From positions 1 through 18,470 of the forward strand of contig CAYMCQ010000081.1 of assembly GCA_964389025.1 (NCBI GenBank): 18,470 nucleotides of DNA. The letters are read 5' to 3'. Of the stretch, positions 7,045-13,864 are shown piece by piece (within the stretch, counting starts at the first letter, position 1; the number at the start of each line of letters is the position of its first letter). The stretch is from CAYMCQ01 sp964389025. Lineage in GTDB: Bacteria > Verrucomicrobiota > Verrucomicrobiia > Limisphaerales > CAYMCQ01. A program made the position numbers and the translations under genes. Under the pieces are notes generated by a model. The model did not search any database and was not told where the DNA came from. It saw nothing but the letters and a program-made list of their open reading frames with translations.

Positions 7045-9630
7045 TCAATCAATCCGTCCCGCCCCGGCGGGATCATCTCCGCCAAGAACCAAGCCGAGTT
7101 TCTTCAACCCCTTGCCATGCGCTCCGGCGAGATGAGTGGGGTAGGGCGCGTTCACCCCCTTGACCGAGTGCCAGATGATCCGATTGAACGTGTCTTCGTC
7201 CGCACCGTCGACATCGTCCAGTGGTTGCGCGATGCTCTGCTCGGCCCAGTAAAGTTCTGCCCCGTGAAGCTGGGTGGTGGGTTTGTTCAGTTCGTCCAAG
7301 GCGATGTTGTTTTTTAAACAGACATAGGGCGAAAAATTTGGACGGCTGGTGAAGCAATCGGTCATCAACGGAGCGAGGGAGTCCATCTGATTCATCGGCG
7401 GAATGCCCAGCATTCGCGCGATTGTGTGAAGCACGGAGGTTTGATTGTAGAATTTGCTGATGACGGTGCCGCGTTTCGTGTAAGGGCTGACCACCAGACA
7501 CAGAGAGCGATGTCCATCAACGTGATCGAACCCCGCCTGCGGATCATCTTCGTTCACGAAAATGCATGTCTTCGGCCAGAACCGGCTCTTGGAGATGCGC
7601 TCAATGATGCGCCCCACTGCCAGGTCATTGTCCGCGACCTGCGCCCGCGGTGTTGGCACTCCCGGTTTGGTGCCGGACGTATGATCGCTGGGCAAATAAA
7701 TGATCACCAGGTTGGGCCATTCACCCTTTTTTTCGTAATCGCTGAATTCGTTGAGAAAAACATCCGCGCGAATGGCGTCGGGGATTCGCATGTTCCAACC
7801 CGGCGATTGCGGACAACTGTAACGGCGCAATGTTTCGATCTGCATGTCGTGCTTGAAAGAAATGGCGTTGCCGTTGGTGCGATAGTTTTCGTAAATTGCC
7901 TGCCAGCTTGCGTCTGCCGGAACGGGTGCGGTGTAACTCATCTCGCCGTAGTTGCGGAAGGAAAGCCCGTGCAGCAGAACATTGTCCCAAATAAATCCCG
8001 TCGCGGCATAACTGATGGGATCATCTCCGGCGAATGGGTAGCTTCGGGTAAAGCCGCCAAAAGACTTTTCCAGATAATCGGTGGCATAGCCTTCCGTCGC
8101 CCACGCATGGCCGTCGGCGGAGAGGACGCCGTTGCAGTAGTAGTTATCCAGCAGGACAAACTTTTCCGCCAGCGCGTGATGGTTTGGCGTCACCTCGCGG
8201 CCAAAGACACACAATTCAGGATCGCCCTTTCCTTGCGGCAGATCACCGAAGACCTGGTCGTAAGTCCGGTTCTCTTTGATGATGTAAACGACGTGCTCGA
8301 AGACGGATGGCTCGCCCATGCGTTTCGGCACGGGAACAGGCTTTCGCCGCGAACGGGACTTTTCCCAGGCGCGCAACATTTGCGGCACGCGAGCGTCGGC
8401 GTTCACCACCCGCGTGTATTCTTTCAGAGTCTGCGCGGCGGGAATTTCAACTTTACCCACCGTTCCCAAATGCATGTGACTGTTCCACCCCTTTTTGTCC
8501 GCACGCGGATTCCTCGACCCCAGCCCTTTGACATTTGCGACGTAAAGAAACTTTCCGTCGGTCACCAACGCGCCGGGATACCAGGCGGTGGGAATAAAGC
8601 CTTCAGGTTTACGCTGCGCGCCGAGCGCGACCACAGCCACGGCGTTATTGCCGCCATTGGCTACGAAAAGGGTTTTACCATCCTTGCCCAAAGCCAGCGC
8701 ATTGGGCGCGCTGCCAAATGGCAGCGTCGGATCGGGGCGAACCAGCACCGAGTCAACCACCCGCAAGCTCGCCGTATCAATGACGCTCACAGTGTCCGAG
8801 TTCGCGTTCGCGACGTAGAGCGTTCGCTGGTCGGCGCTCAGTTCCAGATCCGATGGATGCAAACCCGTTGTGATTTGGGCGGTCTCTTCACCTTTGTCGA
8901 GAGCGACAACCGAGACTGTTCCGCTGGTCGCCACACCGCGTTCGTCCACCAAAGTGTCCGTGCCGGAAGACTTGGCGGTTTTCTCGCCCGGCTTTGGGTG
9001 ACGACCGCCCCAATTGGAAACAAACGCGGTCTTCCCATCGGCCTTGATCGCCACGTCGAACGGGGCAACTCCGACGGGCACCTCGCGTGTCAACGCGCCC
9101 GACTCCAAATCAACGATCCCCAAACTATTGTTCCGCGACAGGCAGACGTAGGCCAGTTTCTCATCCGGTGACAAAGCCAGACCGCCCGGATGTGAATTTC
9201 CAGTGCCGCCGGGGCCGGGCAAAGTAATCTTTTGTCCCCACGACAATTTGCCATCCTCGCCAAGCTTTGCTTCCCACAAAATATCTTGGGCAGTCGTCAC
9301 AAACACCTTCGAGCCGTCGCGAGTCACCACGATGCCGTGCGTGGAACCGCCGCCGGCGGAAAATTTCAATTCCTGACGAATTTTCCAGGTCGCAACCTCG
9401 ATGACCACCAGACCGCGATTATCCTTCACATACAAGGTTCGTTTGTCCGGCGAAAGCACAAGGTCAACGGGGCGACCGCCAAACTCCAGCGACTTGCCGG
9501 CGGGATGGAGCGCCTGATGCGTTGACACGATATGACCTCCGCCTTCCAGTGGTCCCACGCGCTCGGCATGGCTGGTGTGACAGGCAAGCAAAAGGAAAAC
9601 AGCGCCGAGCGGAAAAAATAAATGTTTCAT
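7045..9630 (-). CDS. Exported beta-propeller / phosphoesterase fusion protein
   Basis: The 861-residue protein starts MKHLFFPLGAVFLLLACHTSHA, a signal peptide with cleavage after SHA or, less canonically, a lipobox at Cys17. Residues about 45-370 hold repeated blades of the YVTN type (RTLYVANANSDTVSVID, KTLFVANGGNNAVAVV, KLAYVCLSRNNSLGIVD). Residues about 440-760 are a phosphoesterase domain of the acid phosphatase / phospholipase C group (PF04185 type): IIKENRTYDQVFGD at 450, SADGHAWATEG at 505 and NEDDPQAGFDHVDGHRS at 693, which carry the metal ligands and active-site residues expected in that family. The last 100 residues have no recognised domain. Propeller-phosphoesterase fusions occur in Planctomycetes, Verrucomicrobia and Acidobacteria; the substrate is unknown, and phosphate release from organic phosphates is an inference. 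A promoter-like site lies at 9661-9689. Confidence 0.9.
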   Translation of the reverse strand: MKHLFFPLGAVFLLLACHTSHAERVGPLEGGGHIVSTHQALHPAGKSLEFGGRPVDLVLSPDKRTLYVKDNRGLVVIEVATWKIRQELKFSAGGGSTHGIVVTRDGSKVFVTTAQDILWEAKLGEDGKLSWGQKITLPGPGGTGNSHPGGLALSPDEKLAYVCLSRNNSLGIVDLESGALTREVPVGVAPFDVAIKADGKTAFVSNWGGRHPKPGEKTAKSSGTDTLVDERGVATSGTVSVVALDKGEETAQITTGLHPSDLELSADQRTLYVANANSDTVSVIDTASLRVVDSVLVRPDPTLPFGSAPNALALGKDGKTLFVANGGNNAVAVVALGAQRKPEGFIPTAWYPGALVTDGKFLYVANVKGLGSRNPRADKKGWNSHMHLGTVGKVEIPAAQTLKEYTRVVNADARVPQMLRAWEKSRSRRKPVPVPKRMGEPSVFEHVVYIIKENRTYDQVFGDLPQGKGDPELCVFGREVTPNHHALAEKFVLLDNYYCNGVLSADGHAWATEGYATDYLEKSFGGFTRSYPFAGDDPISYAATGFIWDNVLLHGLSFRNYGEMSYTAPVPADASWQAIYENYRTNGNAISFKHDMQIETLRRYSCPQSPGWNMRIPDAIRADVFLNEFSDYEKKGEWPNLVIIYLPSDHTSGTKPGVPTPRAQVADNDLAVGRIIERISKSRFWPKTCIFVNEDDPQAGFDHVDGHRSLCLVVSPYTKRGTVISKFYNQTSVLHTIARMLGIPPMNQMDSLAPLMTDCFTSRPNFSPYVCLKNNIALDELNKPTTQLHGAELYWAEQSIAQPLDDVDGADEDTFNRIIWHSVKGVNAPYPTHLAGAHGKGLKKLGLVLGGDDPAGAGRID

Positions 9631-9660
9631 ATCAGTCGTTAATTTAAGGAGGTGTTGCGC

Positions 9661-9689
9661 AGCATATTCTCCGAGTTAAGTCCATGCAA
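9661..9689 (-). promoter_or_regulatory. Candidate sigma70-type promoter for the propeller-phosphoesterase gene
   Basis: On the minus strand, TTGCAT (9689-9684), a 17-bp spacer and TATGCT (9666-9661) would start transcription about 24 nt before ATG 9630. The spacer does not carry the GCCGGAAGCA core of the pseudopilin promoters, so this gene appears to be outside that set. Confidence 0.4.
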
Positions 9690-9753
9690 AGTTTTTAGTG
9701 AGTGTTGAAAACATTCTTTTCTTGGTGACGGTTGACAATTACGCTGCCGCATC

Positions 9754-10752
9754 GTGAACAAACAAATTATCCTGGCGCAACGACCGGAGGGGTTTCCAAA
9801 AGAATCCGATTTCAAACTGGTGGAGTCACCGATCCTGCCGCCCGCCGCCGGCGAAATCCTGGTGCGAACGCTTTATCTCTCCGTTGATCCCTACATGCGC
9901 GGTCGGATGAACGACGTGAAGTCTTACGCGCCGCCGGTCAAGCTTGGCGAGGTCATGGTCGGCGGTGCCGTCGGTCAGGTGATGCAATCCAATCTCGACC
10001 AGTTTCAGAAAGGGGATTTTGTCGAAGGGTTTTTCGGCTGGCAGGAGTATGCGGTGTCCGACGGCAAAGGCGTGCGAAAAATTGATCCGCAGTTGGCACC
10101 CATTTCAACTGCGTTGAGCGTGCTCGGCATGCCCGGCCTGACGGCGTATTTCGGTCTGCTGGACATCGGCAAGCCGCAGGCGGGCGAAACGGTCGTGGTT
10201 TCAGGCGCGGCAGGCGCGGTCGGTTCGATGGTCGGACAAATCGCCAAGATCAAAGGATGCCGCGTGGTGGGCGTTGCCGGTTCGGACGAAAAAATTGATT
10301 ACCTGATGCGCGAACTGGGTTTCGATGCCGCATTCAATTACAAGACCACCGATGATTATTTCAAAAAGCTGAAGGAGCTTTGCCCCGGCGGAATTGACGT
10401 TTATTTTGACAACGTTGGCGGGCCGGTCACGGATGCGGTGTTCAAGTTAATGAACGTGAAGGCGCGCGTTTGTGTTTGCGGACAAATCTCGCAATACAAC
10501 CTGGCCAAGCCGGAAATGGGGCCGCGTTTTCTTTGGAAGTTGATCGAGAAACGGGCGCGCGTGGAAGGCTTTCTGGTGTTTCAGTTCGCGGACCGTTATT
10601 CCGAAGGGCTCCGGCAAATGGCGGAATGGCACAAAGCCGGCAAAATAAAAATCCGCGAAGAGATTGCCGAAGGAATTGAGAACGCGCCGCTCGCATTCAT
10701 CGGGATGCTGCAAGGCAAGAACACGGGCAAGCAACTGGTGAAAATTGCCTAA
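9754..10752 (+). CDS. NADP-dependent oxidoreductase, medium-chain reductase superfamily (CurA / COG2130 group)
   Basis: The 332-residue protein starts with GTG 9754 (MNKQIILAQRPEGFPKESDF); there is no alternative start before the conserved region. It has the family signature LSVDPYMRGRMN (residues 42-53) and the cofactor loop VVSGAAGAVGSMVGQIAK (about 148-165), followed by GCRVVGVAGSDEK and YFDNVGGPVTDAVF. The zinc-binding residues of alcohol dehydrogenases are absent, as in the double-bond-reducing leukotriene B4 dehydrogenase / curcumin reductase branch. The expected reaction is NADPH-dependent reduction of an alpha,beta-unsaturated carbonyl compound in the cytoplasm; the natural substrate is unknown. 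The length is normal for the group. It diverges from the phosphoesterase gene, and an IS remnant starts within a few bases of its stop codon. Confidence 0.92.
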   Translation: MNKQIILAQRPEGFPKESDFKLVESPILPPAAGEILVRTLYLSVDPYMRGRMNDVKSYAPPVKLGEVMVGGAVGQVMQSNLDQFQKGDFVEGFFGWQEYAVSDGKGVRKIDPQLAPISTALSVLGMPGLTAYFGLLDIGKPQAGETVVVSGAAGAVGSMVGQIAKIKGCRVVGVAGSDEKIDYLMRELGFDAAFNYKTTDDYFKKLKELCPGGIDVYFDNVGGPVTDAVFKLMNVKARVCVCGQISQYNLAKPEMGPRFLWKLIEKRARVEGFLVFQFADRYSEGLRQMAEWHKAGKIKIREEIAEGIENAPLAFIGMLQGKNTGKQLVKIA

Positions 10753-10757
10753 GCCGG

Positions 10758-11213
10758 TTGAGTGGCCTTGCCTCGGTTTCGTGGACTACTGGCGAGCGCA
10801 ACGAGGTGCAGAGGTGGCTCTTCCGGCGCGAGCTCGAAGCACTGGACGGCCAGCCCGTCTTTTACCTGGATGAATGCGGCGTGGATCACCGCCTGTATCG
10901 TGAATATGGCCGCTCACCCCGGGGTGAGCGGATTTATCAGGAGGTGTGCGGCAAACGGCGGGAACGCACCAGCATCATCGCCGCCTCCCGGCAGAACAAG
11001 ATGGTCGCGCCGCTGGTGTTTCAAGGCAGTTGCAACACCGAGGTGGTGGATGTTTATTTTGCAGAGGTGCTGCTGCCCGTGCTGCCGCCCTACTCGCCCG
11101 ACCTCAACCCCATCGAACATCTCTGGGCCGCCCTCAAGACCCGCCTGCGCCAAAACCTCCCCACCGCCAGCAACCCCTTCCTTTTTATCGCCAACATGTC
11201 CCAACGTTATTGA
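10758..11213 (+). pseudogene. IS630-family transposase remnant with an internal deletion
   Basis: The frame encodes the C-terminal DDE half of an IS630-type transposase: FYLDECGVD (first catalytic Asp, about residue 38), LYREYGRSPRGERIY, KRRERTSIIAA, APLVFQGSCNTEVV, and PYSPDLNPIEHLWAALKTRLR with the last acidic residue. The N-terminal helix-turn-helix half is missing. The stretch that normally holds the second catalytic Asp (usually LDNA.FH) is also missing: the sequence jumps from EVLLPVLP directly to PYSPDLNP at about 11082-11093, still in frame. The first codon is a TTG without support. The protein cannot be an active transposase. The natural end of the family (NPFLFIANMSQ) is present. 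No inverted terminal repeats were recognised. Confidence 0.85.
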
Positions 11214-11214
11214 T

Positions 11215-11496
11215 AATTGCTATAGGCTTTGCGATTATCTCGCAAAGGAACTTTCCGCTTGGGACGGACTTCCGAAGATCGAGTTGTATTGGCAGAAACA
11301 ATTTCGGGACGTAGCAGTTGAAGAGTGCGCCCGCCAAATCGAACAAAATGGTGACGAGTGCATAAACCGAAAACCGGAGAAGCCTAAAAACGAATGGCCG
11401 CCGAAACCTTGGAATGATGATTTGGATTGTAGTATTGGGCTGGTTGAATATTTCTCGAAACTCGCGTCAGTTGTGATTACTTATCCGCGTTGTTGA
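11215..11496 (+). pseudogene. C-terminal fragment of an unrecognised gene
   Basis: A frame different from that of the transposase remnant continues through 11215-11496 and reads like real protein: LCDYLAKELSAWDGLPKIE, ELYWQKQFRDVAVEECARQI, GDECINRKPEKPKNEWPP, LVEYFSKLASVVITYPRC, then TGA. It is rich in Trp, Cys and charged residues, and its codons are more AT-rich than those of its neighbours. No start is visible; the 5' part appears to have been replaced by the IS630 remnant. Its stop overlaps the ATG of the broken glcF copy (TGATG), so it may once have been the gene directly upstream of a glcF. I do not recognise the family. A small intact gene with a start near 11215 is less likely because no start codon or ribosome site is seen. 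Confidence 0.4.
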
Positions 11497-11666
11497 TGAG
11501 CCAGATACATTCTCACCTGAAAAATTTGGATTACTCCATGGTGCAGCAATGCATGCACTGCGGGCTTTGCCTGCCGGCGTGTCCGACTTACGACGCGACG
11601 AAGCTGGGGCGAAACAGTCCGCGCAAATCTCCGATTTACTTTAGAATTGGTTTCTCGTCCGCCTAG
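11496..11666 (+). pseudogene. Truncated glcF 5' copy (43 homologous codons)
   Basis: ATG 11496 opens MSQIHSHLKNLDYSMVQQCM and continues HCGLCLPACPTYDATKLGRN, which matches the start of the intact glcF at 12388, including the first 4Fe-4S motif CxxCxxCxxxCP. Identity is 117 of 129 nt; of the 12 differences, 5 are synonymous and one swaps the start codon. After SPR (codon 43, position 11624) the similarity stops and 13 unrelated codons lead to a TAG. It can only encode a 56-residue fragment. It lies upstream of the toxin-antitoxin-like pair, whose promoter must be in or just after it. Confidence 0.85.
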
Positions 11667-11696
11667 TGATAGTTTTAGCCGTTCGCCTGATTTGTT

Positions 11697-12038
11697 ATGG
11701 CCGTTTTACAAGAAAAAGAATTAGCCAAGCCTGTTCCGTTAACGACCGGGGCGGATGGAGTAATCCGCGTTGCCGAAACGCGCGTCACGCTCGACACGGT
11801 CGTCGCGGCGTTTGACGAAGGGGCGACGGCGGAAGAAATCGCGCAGCAGTATCCGACACTCGCGTTGGCGGATATTTACGCCGTCCTTGGATATTACTTG
11901 CGGCAGCGGGAAAGCGTGGAGGCTTATCTCGGCAAGCGGCAGAAAGCCAGCGCCGTTGTGCGTGAGGAGAATGAAAAACGTTTTCCGCCGGGCGACGTTC
12001 GCGCGCGGCTTCTGTCCCGTCGAAAAGCAAAGCCTTGA
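11697..12038 (+). CDS. DUF433-type antitoxin-like protein
   Basis: The 113-residue protein has the DUF433 core (IRVAETRVTLDTVVAAFDEG, then ATAEEIAQQYPTLALADIYA, then VLGYYLRQRESVEAYL, residues about 23-80). This is a small winged-helix-like domain found in putative antitoxins of the VapB-like group. A basic tail (RFPPGDVRARLLSRRKAKP) follows. Its stop overlaps the start of the next gene (TTGA at 12035-12038), which is typical of toxin-antitoxin pairs. The expected role is to bind and neutralise the downstream PIN-like protein and to repress its own promoter; this is known for some family members and inferred here. A weak promoter match (TTGGTT at 11647, 17 bp, TAGTTT at 11670) lies between the broken glcF copy and ATG 11697. 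Confidence 0.88.
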   Translation: MAVLQEKELAKPVPLTTGADGVIRVAETRVTLDTVVAAFDEGATAEEIAQQYPTLALADIYAVLGYYLRQRESVEAYLGKRQKASAVVREENEKRFPPGDVRARLLSRRKAKP

Positions 12039-12040
12039 AC

Positions 12041-12391
12041 ATGCTGAGGCTTGCGATAGACGAGAACTTCAACAACGACATTCTTCGTGGCGTGCTTCGT
12101 CGAAATCCCAAGTTAAACATCGTGCGTGTCCAAGACGCCGGGCTTCAGCGGGCTGATGATCCAACGGTGCTGGATTGGGCCGCGCGAGAAGATCGCGTGC
12201 TGTTCTCCCACGACGTTTCCACGATGACGAAATTTGCGATGGATCGAATCAAGGCTGGCCAAAAGATGCCGGGACTTTTTGAAGTTGGACGTTCCGTTCC
12301 TTTGCGGCAGGCGATTGAAGATATTTTACTCATCGCTGAATGTAGTCGAGATGGTGAATGGGAGGGACAAATCCGTTATCTTCCCCTGTGA
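12041..12391 (+). CDS. DUF5615 PIN-like toxin
   Basis: The product is 116 residues from ATG 12041 (MLRLAIDENFNNDILRGVLR); a TTG at 12035 overlapping the antitoxin stop would add two residues. It shows the DUF5615 / Mut7-C-like PIN pattern: LAIDEN (Asp7), RADDPTVLDWAAREDRVLFSHD with Asp40, Asp45 and Asp58, and a C-terminal LRQAIEDILLI helix. These acidic residues would hold a metal ion in a ribonuclease active site, so the protein should be an RNA-cleaving toxin, although activity has rarely been tested in this family. It follows the DUF433 gene with an overlap or 2-nt gap. Its TGA (12389-12391) overlaps the GTG start of glcF (GTGA), so toxin and glcF are likely on one transcript. Confidence 0.88.
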   Translation: MLRLAIDENFNNDILRGVLRRNPKLNIVRVQDAGLQRADDPTVLDWAAREDRVLFSHDVSTMTKFAMDRIKAGQKMPGLFEVGRSVPLRQAIEDILLIAECSRDGEWEGQIRYLPL

Positions 12392-13743
12392 ACCAGACAC
12401 ATTCGCATCTCAAAGATTTGGATTACTCCGTGGTGCAGCAATGCATGCACTGCGGGCTTTGCCTGCCGACGTGCCCGACTTACGACGCGACGAAGCTGGA
12501 GCGAAACAGCCCGCGCGGACGCATCGCGCTGATGCGCTCCATCGCCGACGGAAATCTTGAGCCGACGAAAACGTTCGCGGACGAAATGTATTTCTGCCTC
12601 GGCTGTCTCGCGTGCATGACGGCCTGCCCGGCGGGCGTGAATTACGCGGAGCTTTTCGAGCACGCCCGCGCCGAGGCCGAGCAAAGCGGCGTGTTGAAAT
12701 CGCCGAAGCGGAATCTCATCCGCAATTTCACTTTGCGCTGGCTGTTCGCGGACTTGCGGCGGCTGCGGCTTGTCGGGCGGTTGATGCGGCTGCACCAGTC
12801 GCTTGGCCTGCAAACTTTGATTCGCAAGAGCGGCATTTTGAAATTGTTCCCGAAACGCCTGCACGAATTGGAAGCGATGACGCCGCCAATCCAGAAAAAG
12901 TTTTCCGCAGACTTGATCGCGCCAGTCACGCCAGCCGTTGGTGAAAAGAAATATCGCGTCGCGGTGCTGACGGGTTGCGCGCAGGACTTGATTTTCAGTG
13001 ACGTGAATCGGGACACGGTCGAAGTGCTGGCGCGAAACGGCTGCGAAGTCGTCACGCCGCCGAAGCAAGATTGCTGCGGCTCGCTTCACGCGCACAATGG
13101 CGAGTGGACGCTGGCGCAAGAACTGGCGCGAAAGAACATTGACCAGTTTCCGCCGGAGCAGTTCGATGCGATCATCACGAACGCCGCCGGCTGCGGCTCG
13201 CATTTGAAACACTACGCGAAGTTGCTGGTGGATGATCCGGCTTATCACGCGCGCGCCGAGCAATGGGACTCGAAGGTGAAGGATGTTCATGAGTGGCTGG
13301 TGGAAATTCAGTTCCAGGTTCCAAGTGCGAGGTGTCAGGTTTCACACAGCGCGCGCCCAGTCGCTCCGCCTGACACCTTGCACCTGACACCTGACGCTGT
13401 TTCAGTGACTTACCACGAGGCTTGTCACCTTTGCCACGGCCAGAAAATCACGGCGCAACCTCGGCAGGTTTTGCGCGCGATTCCCGGTCTGAAACTCGTC
13501 GAACTTCCCGAGAGCATGTGGTGCTGCGGCAGCGCAGGTATTTACAATCTGATCCAGCCGGAAATGGCAAACGAACTTCTTGAACGGAAACTGAAGCACA
13601 TCAAATCCACTGGCGCGTTGACCGTGGCGACGGGAAATCCCGGTTGCCTGTTGCAAATCATCAACGGCGCGCGGCAGCAGAACATTCTGCTGCGCGTTGT
13701 CCATCCGATTACGTTGCTGGCGGAAGCGTATCGCCGCGTTTAG
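12388..13743 (+). CDS. glcF: Glycolate oxidase iron-sulfur subunit
   Basis: The product is 451 residues from GTG 12388, chosen because the duplicated copy at 11496 has ATG at the same codon; an upstream in-frame ATG at 12358 lies inside the toxin gene. Two 4Fe-4S motifs are present, CMHCGLCLPTCP (Cys19, 22, 25, 29) and CLGCLACMTACP (Cys70, 73, 76, 80), followed by two CCG-type domains with DCCGSLHAHNG and ESMWCCGSAGIYN. This is the architecture of GlcF, which passes electrons from GlcD/GlcE-type flavin subunits when glycolate is oxidised to glyoxylate. No glcD or glcE is in the window. E. coli GlcF is about 407 residues; part of the extra length here comes from a palindromic insert at residues about 310-336. 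An Fe-S heterodisulfide reductase-like role in another complex is a possible alternative. Confidence 0.88.
   Translation: MNQTHSHLKDLDYSVVQQCMHCGLCLPTCPTYDATKLERNSPRGRIALMRSIADGNLEPTKTFADEMYFCLGCLACMTACPAGVNYAELFEHARAEAEQSGVLKSPKRNLIRNFTLRWLFADLRRLRLVGRLMRLHQSLGLQTLIRKSGILKLFPKRLHELEAMTPPIQKKFSADLIAPVTPAVGEKKYRVAVLTGCAQDLIFSDVNRDTVEVLARNGCEVVTPPKQDCCGSLHAHNGEWTLAQELARKNIDQFPPEQFDAIITNAAGCGSHLKHYAKLLVDDPAYHARAEQWDSKVKDVHEWLVEIQFQVPSARCQVSHSARPVAPPDTLHLTPDAVSVTYHEACHLCHGQKITAQPRQVLRAIPGLKLVELPESMWCCGSAGIYNLIQPEMANELLERKLKHIKSTGALTVATGNPGCLLQIINGARQQNILLRVVHPITLLAEAYRRV
13315..13393. repeat. Palindromic repeat inserted in frame in glcF
   Basis: The left arm 13315-13339 and right arm 13369-13393 are inverted copies, 21 of 25 matching, around a 29-nt loop. 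Each arm is itself built from an AGGTGTCA-like unit repeated about every 14-16 bp. The encoded stretch (VPSARCQVSHSARPVAPPDT, then LHLTPDA) is low in family resemblance and separates WLVEIQF from VTYHEACHLCHGQK, which are close together in other GlcF proteins. Confidence 0.7.
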
Positions 13744-13744
13744 C

Positions 13745-13810
13745 GGAGCGCGGAGCATTGCTCCGCAAGTTGGTTGTCGAATGTTCGCGCGGAGCGATGC
13801 TCCGCGCTCC
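13745..13810. repeat. Inverted-repeat element after glcF, possible terminator
   Basis: Two 22-bp sequences, 13745-13766 and 13789-13810, are reverse complements with one mismatch, separated by 22 bp. Each also folds alone: GCGGAGCA, T, TGCTCCGC in the first and GCGCGGAGC, GAT, GCTCCGCGC in the second. It begins just after the glcF stop, so it can end that transcript, although only a weak T-rich stretch follows. The form is that of a REP- or MITE-like dispersed element. Confidence 0.65.
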
Positions 13811-13864
13811 TTTGCTTGCCAAAATTTTCCGATTTGATTAAAAACTGGCTTGCTAAAATATTTT

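Larger units (their letters stand above)
11496..12516 (+). repeat. Direct repeat pair (129 bp) flanking the toxin-antitoxin-like pair
   Basis: The two arms are 11496-11624 and 12388-12516, both the first 43 codons of glcF in the same orientation, with 12 mismatches and no gap. The unit length from arm to arm is 892 bp and contains the DUF433/DUF5615 genes. Homologous recombination between the arms would remove the pair precisely and leave one intact glcF start. Confidence 0.85.

Noticed and set aside
7426..9171. A 581-codon open frame on the plus strand
   Set aside because: It lies opposite the propeller-phosphoesterase gene, has no family motifs, and is the typical mirror frame of a GC-rich gene.
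9645..9658. A perfect AAGGAGGTG Shine-Dalgarno on the plus strand
   Set aside because: No reading frame follows at a suitable distance; it lies in the 5' leader of the minus-strand gene and reads there as an anti-Shine-Dalgarno-like sequence, probably by chance.
10758..11213. A functional transposase
   Set aside because: The N-terminal DNA-binding half and the segment with the second catalytic Asp are both missing, and no terminal inverted repeats were found.
12358..12387. An earlier ATG start of glcF at 12358
   Set aside because: It lies within the toxin gene, and the duplicated copy at 11496 starts at the codon equivalent to GTG 12388.
12376..13290. A 304-codon minus-strand frame
   Set aside because: It is antisense to glcF and shows no motif; the plus strand carries clear Fe-S cluster motifs.
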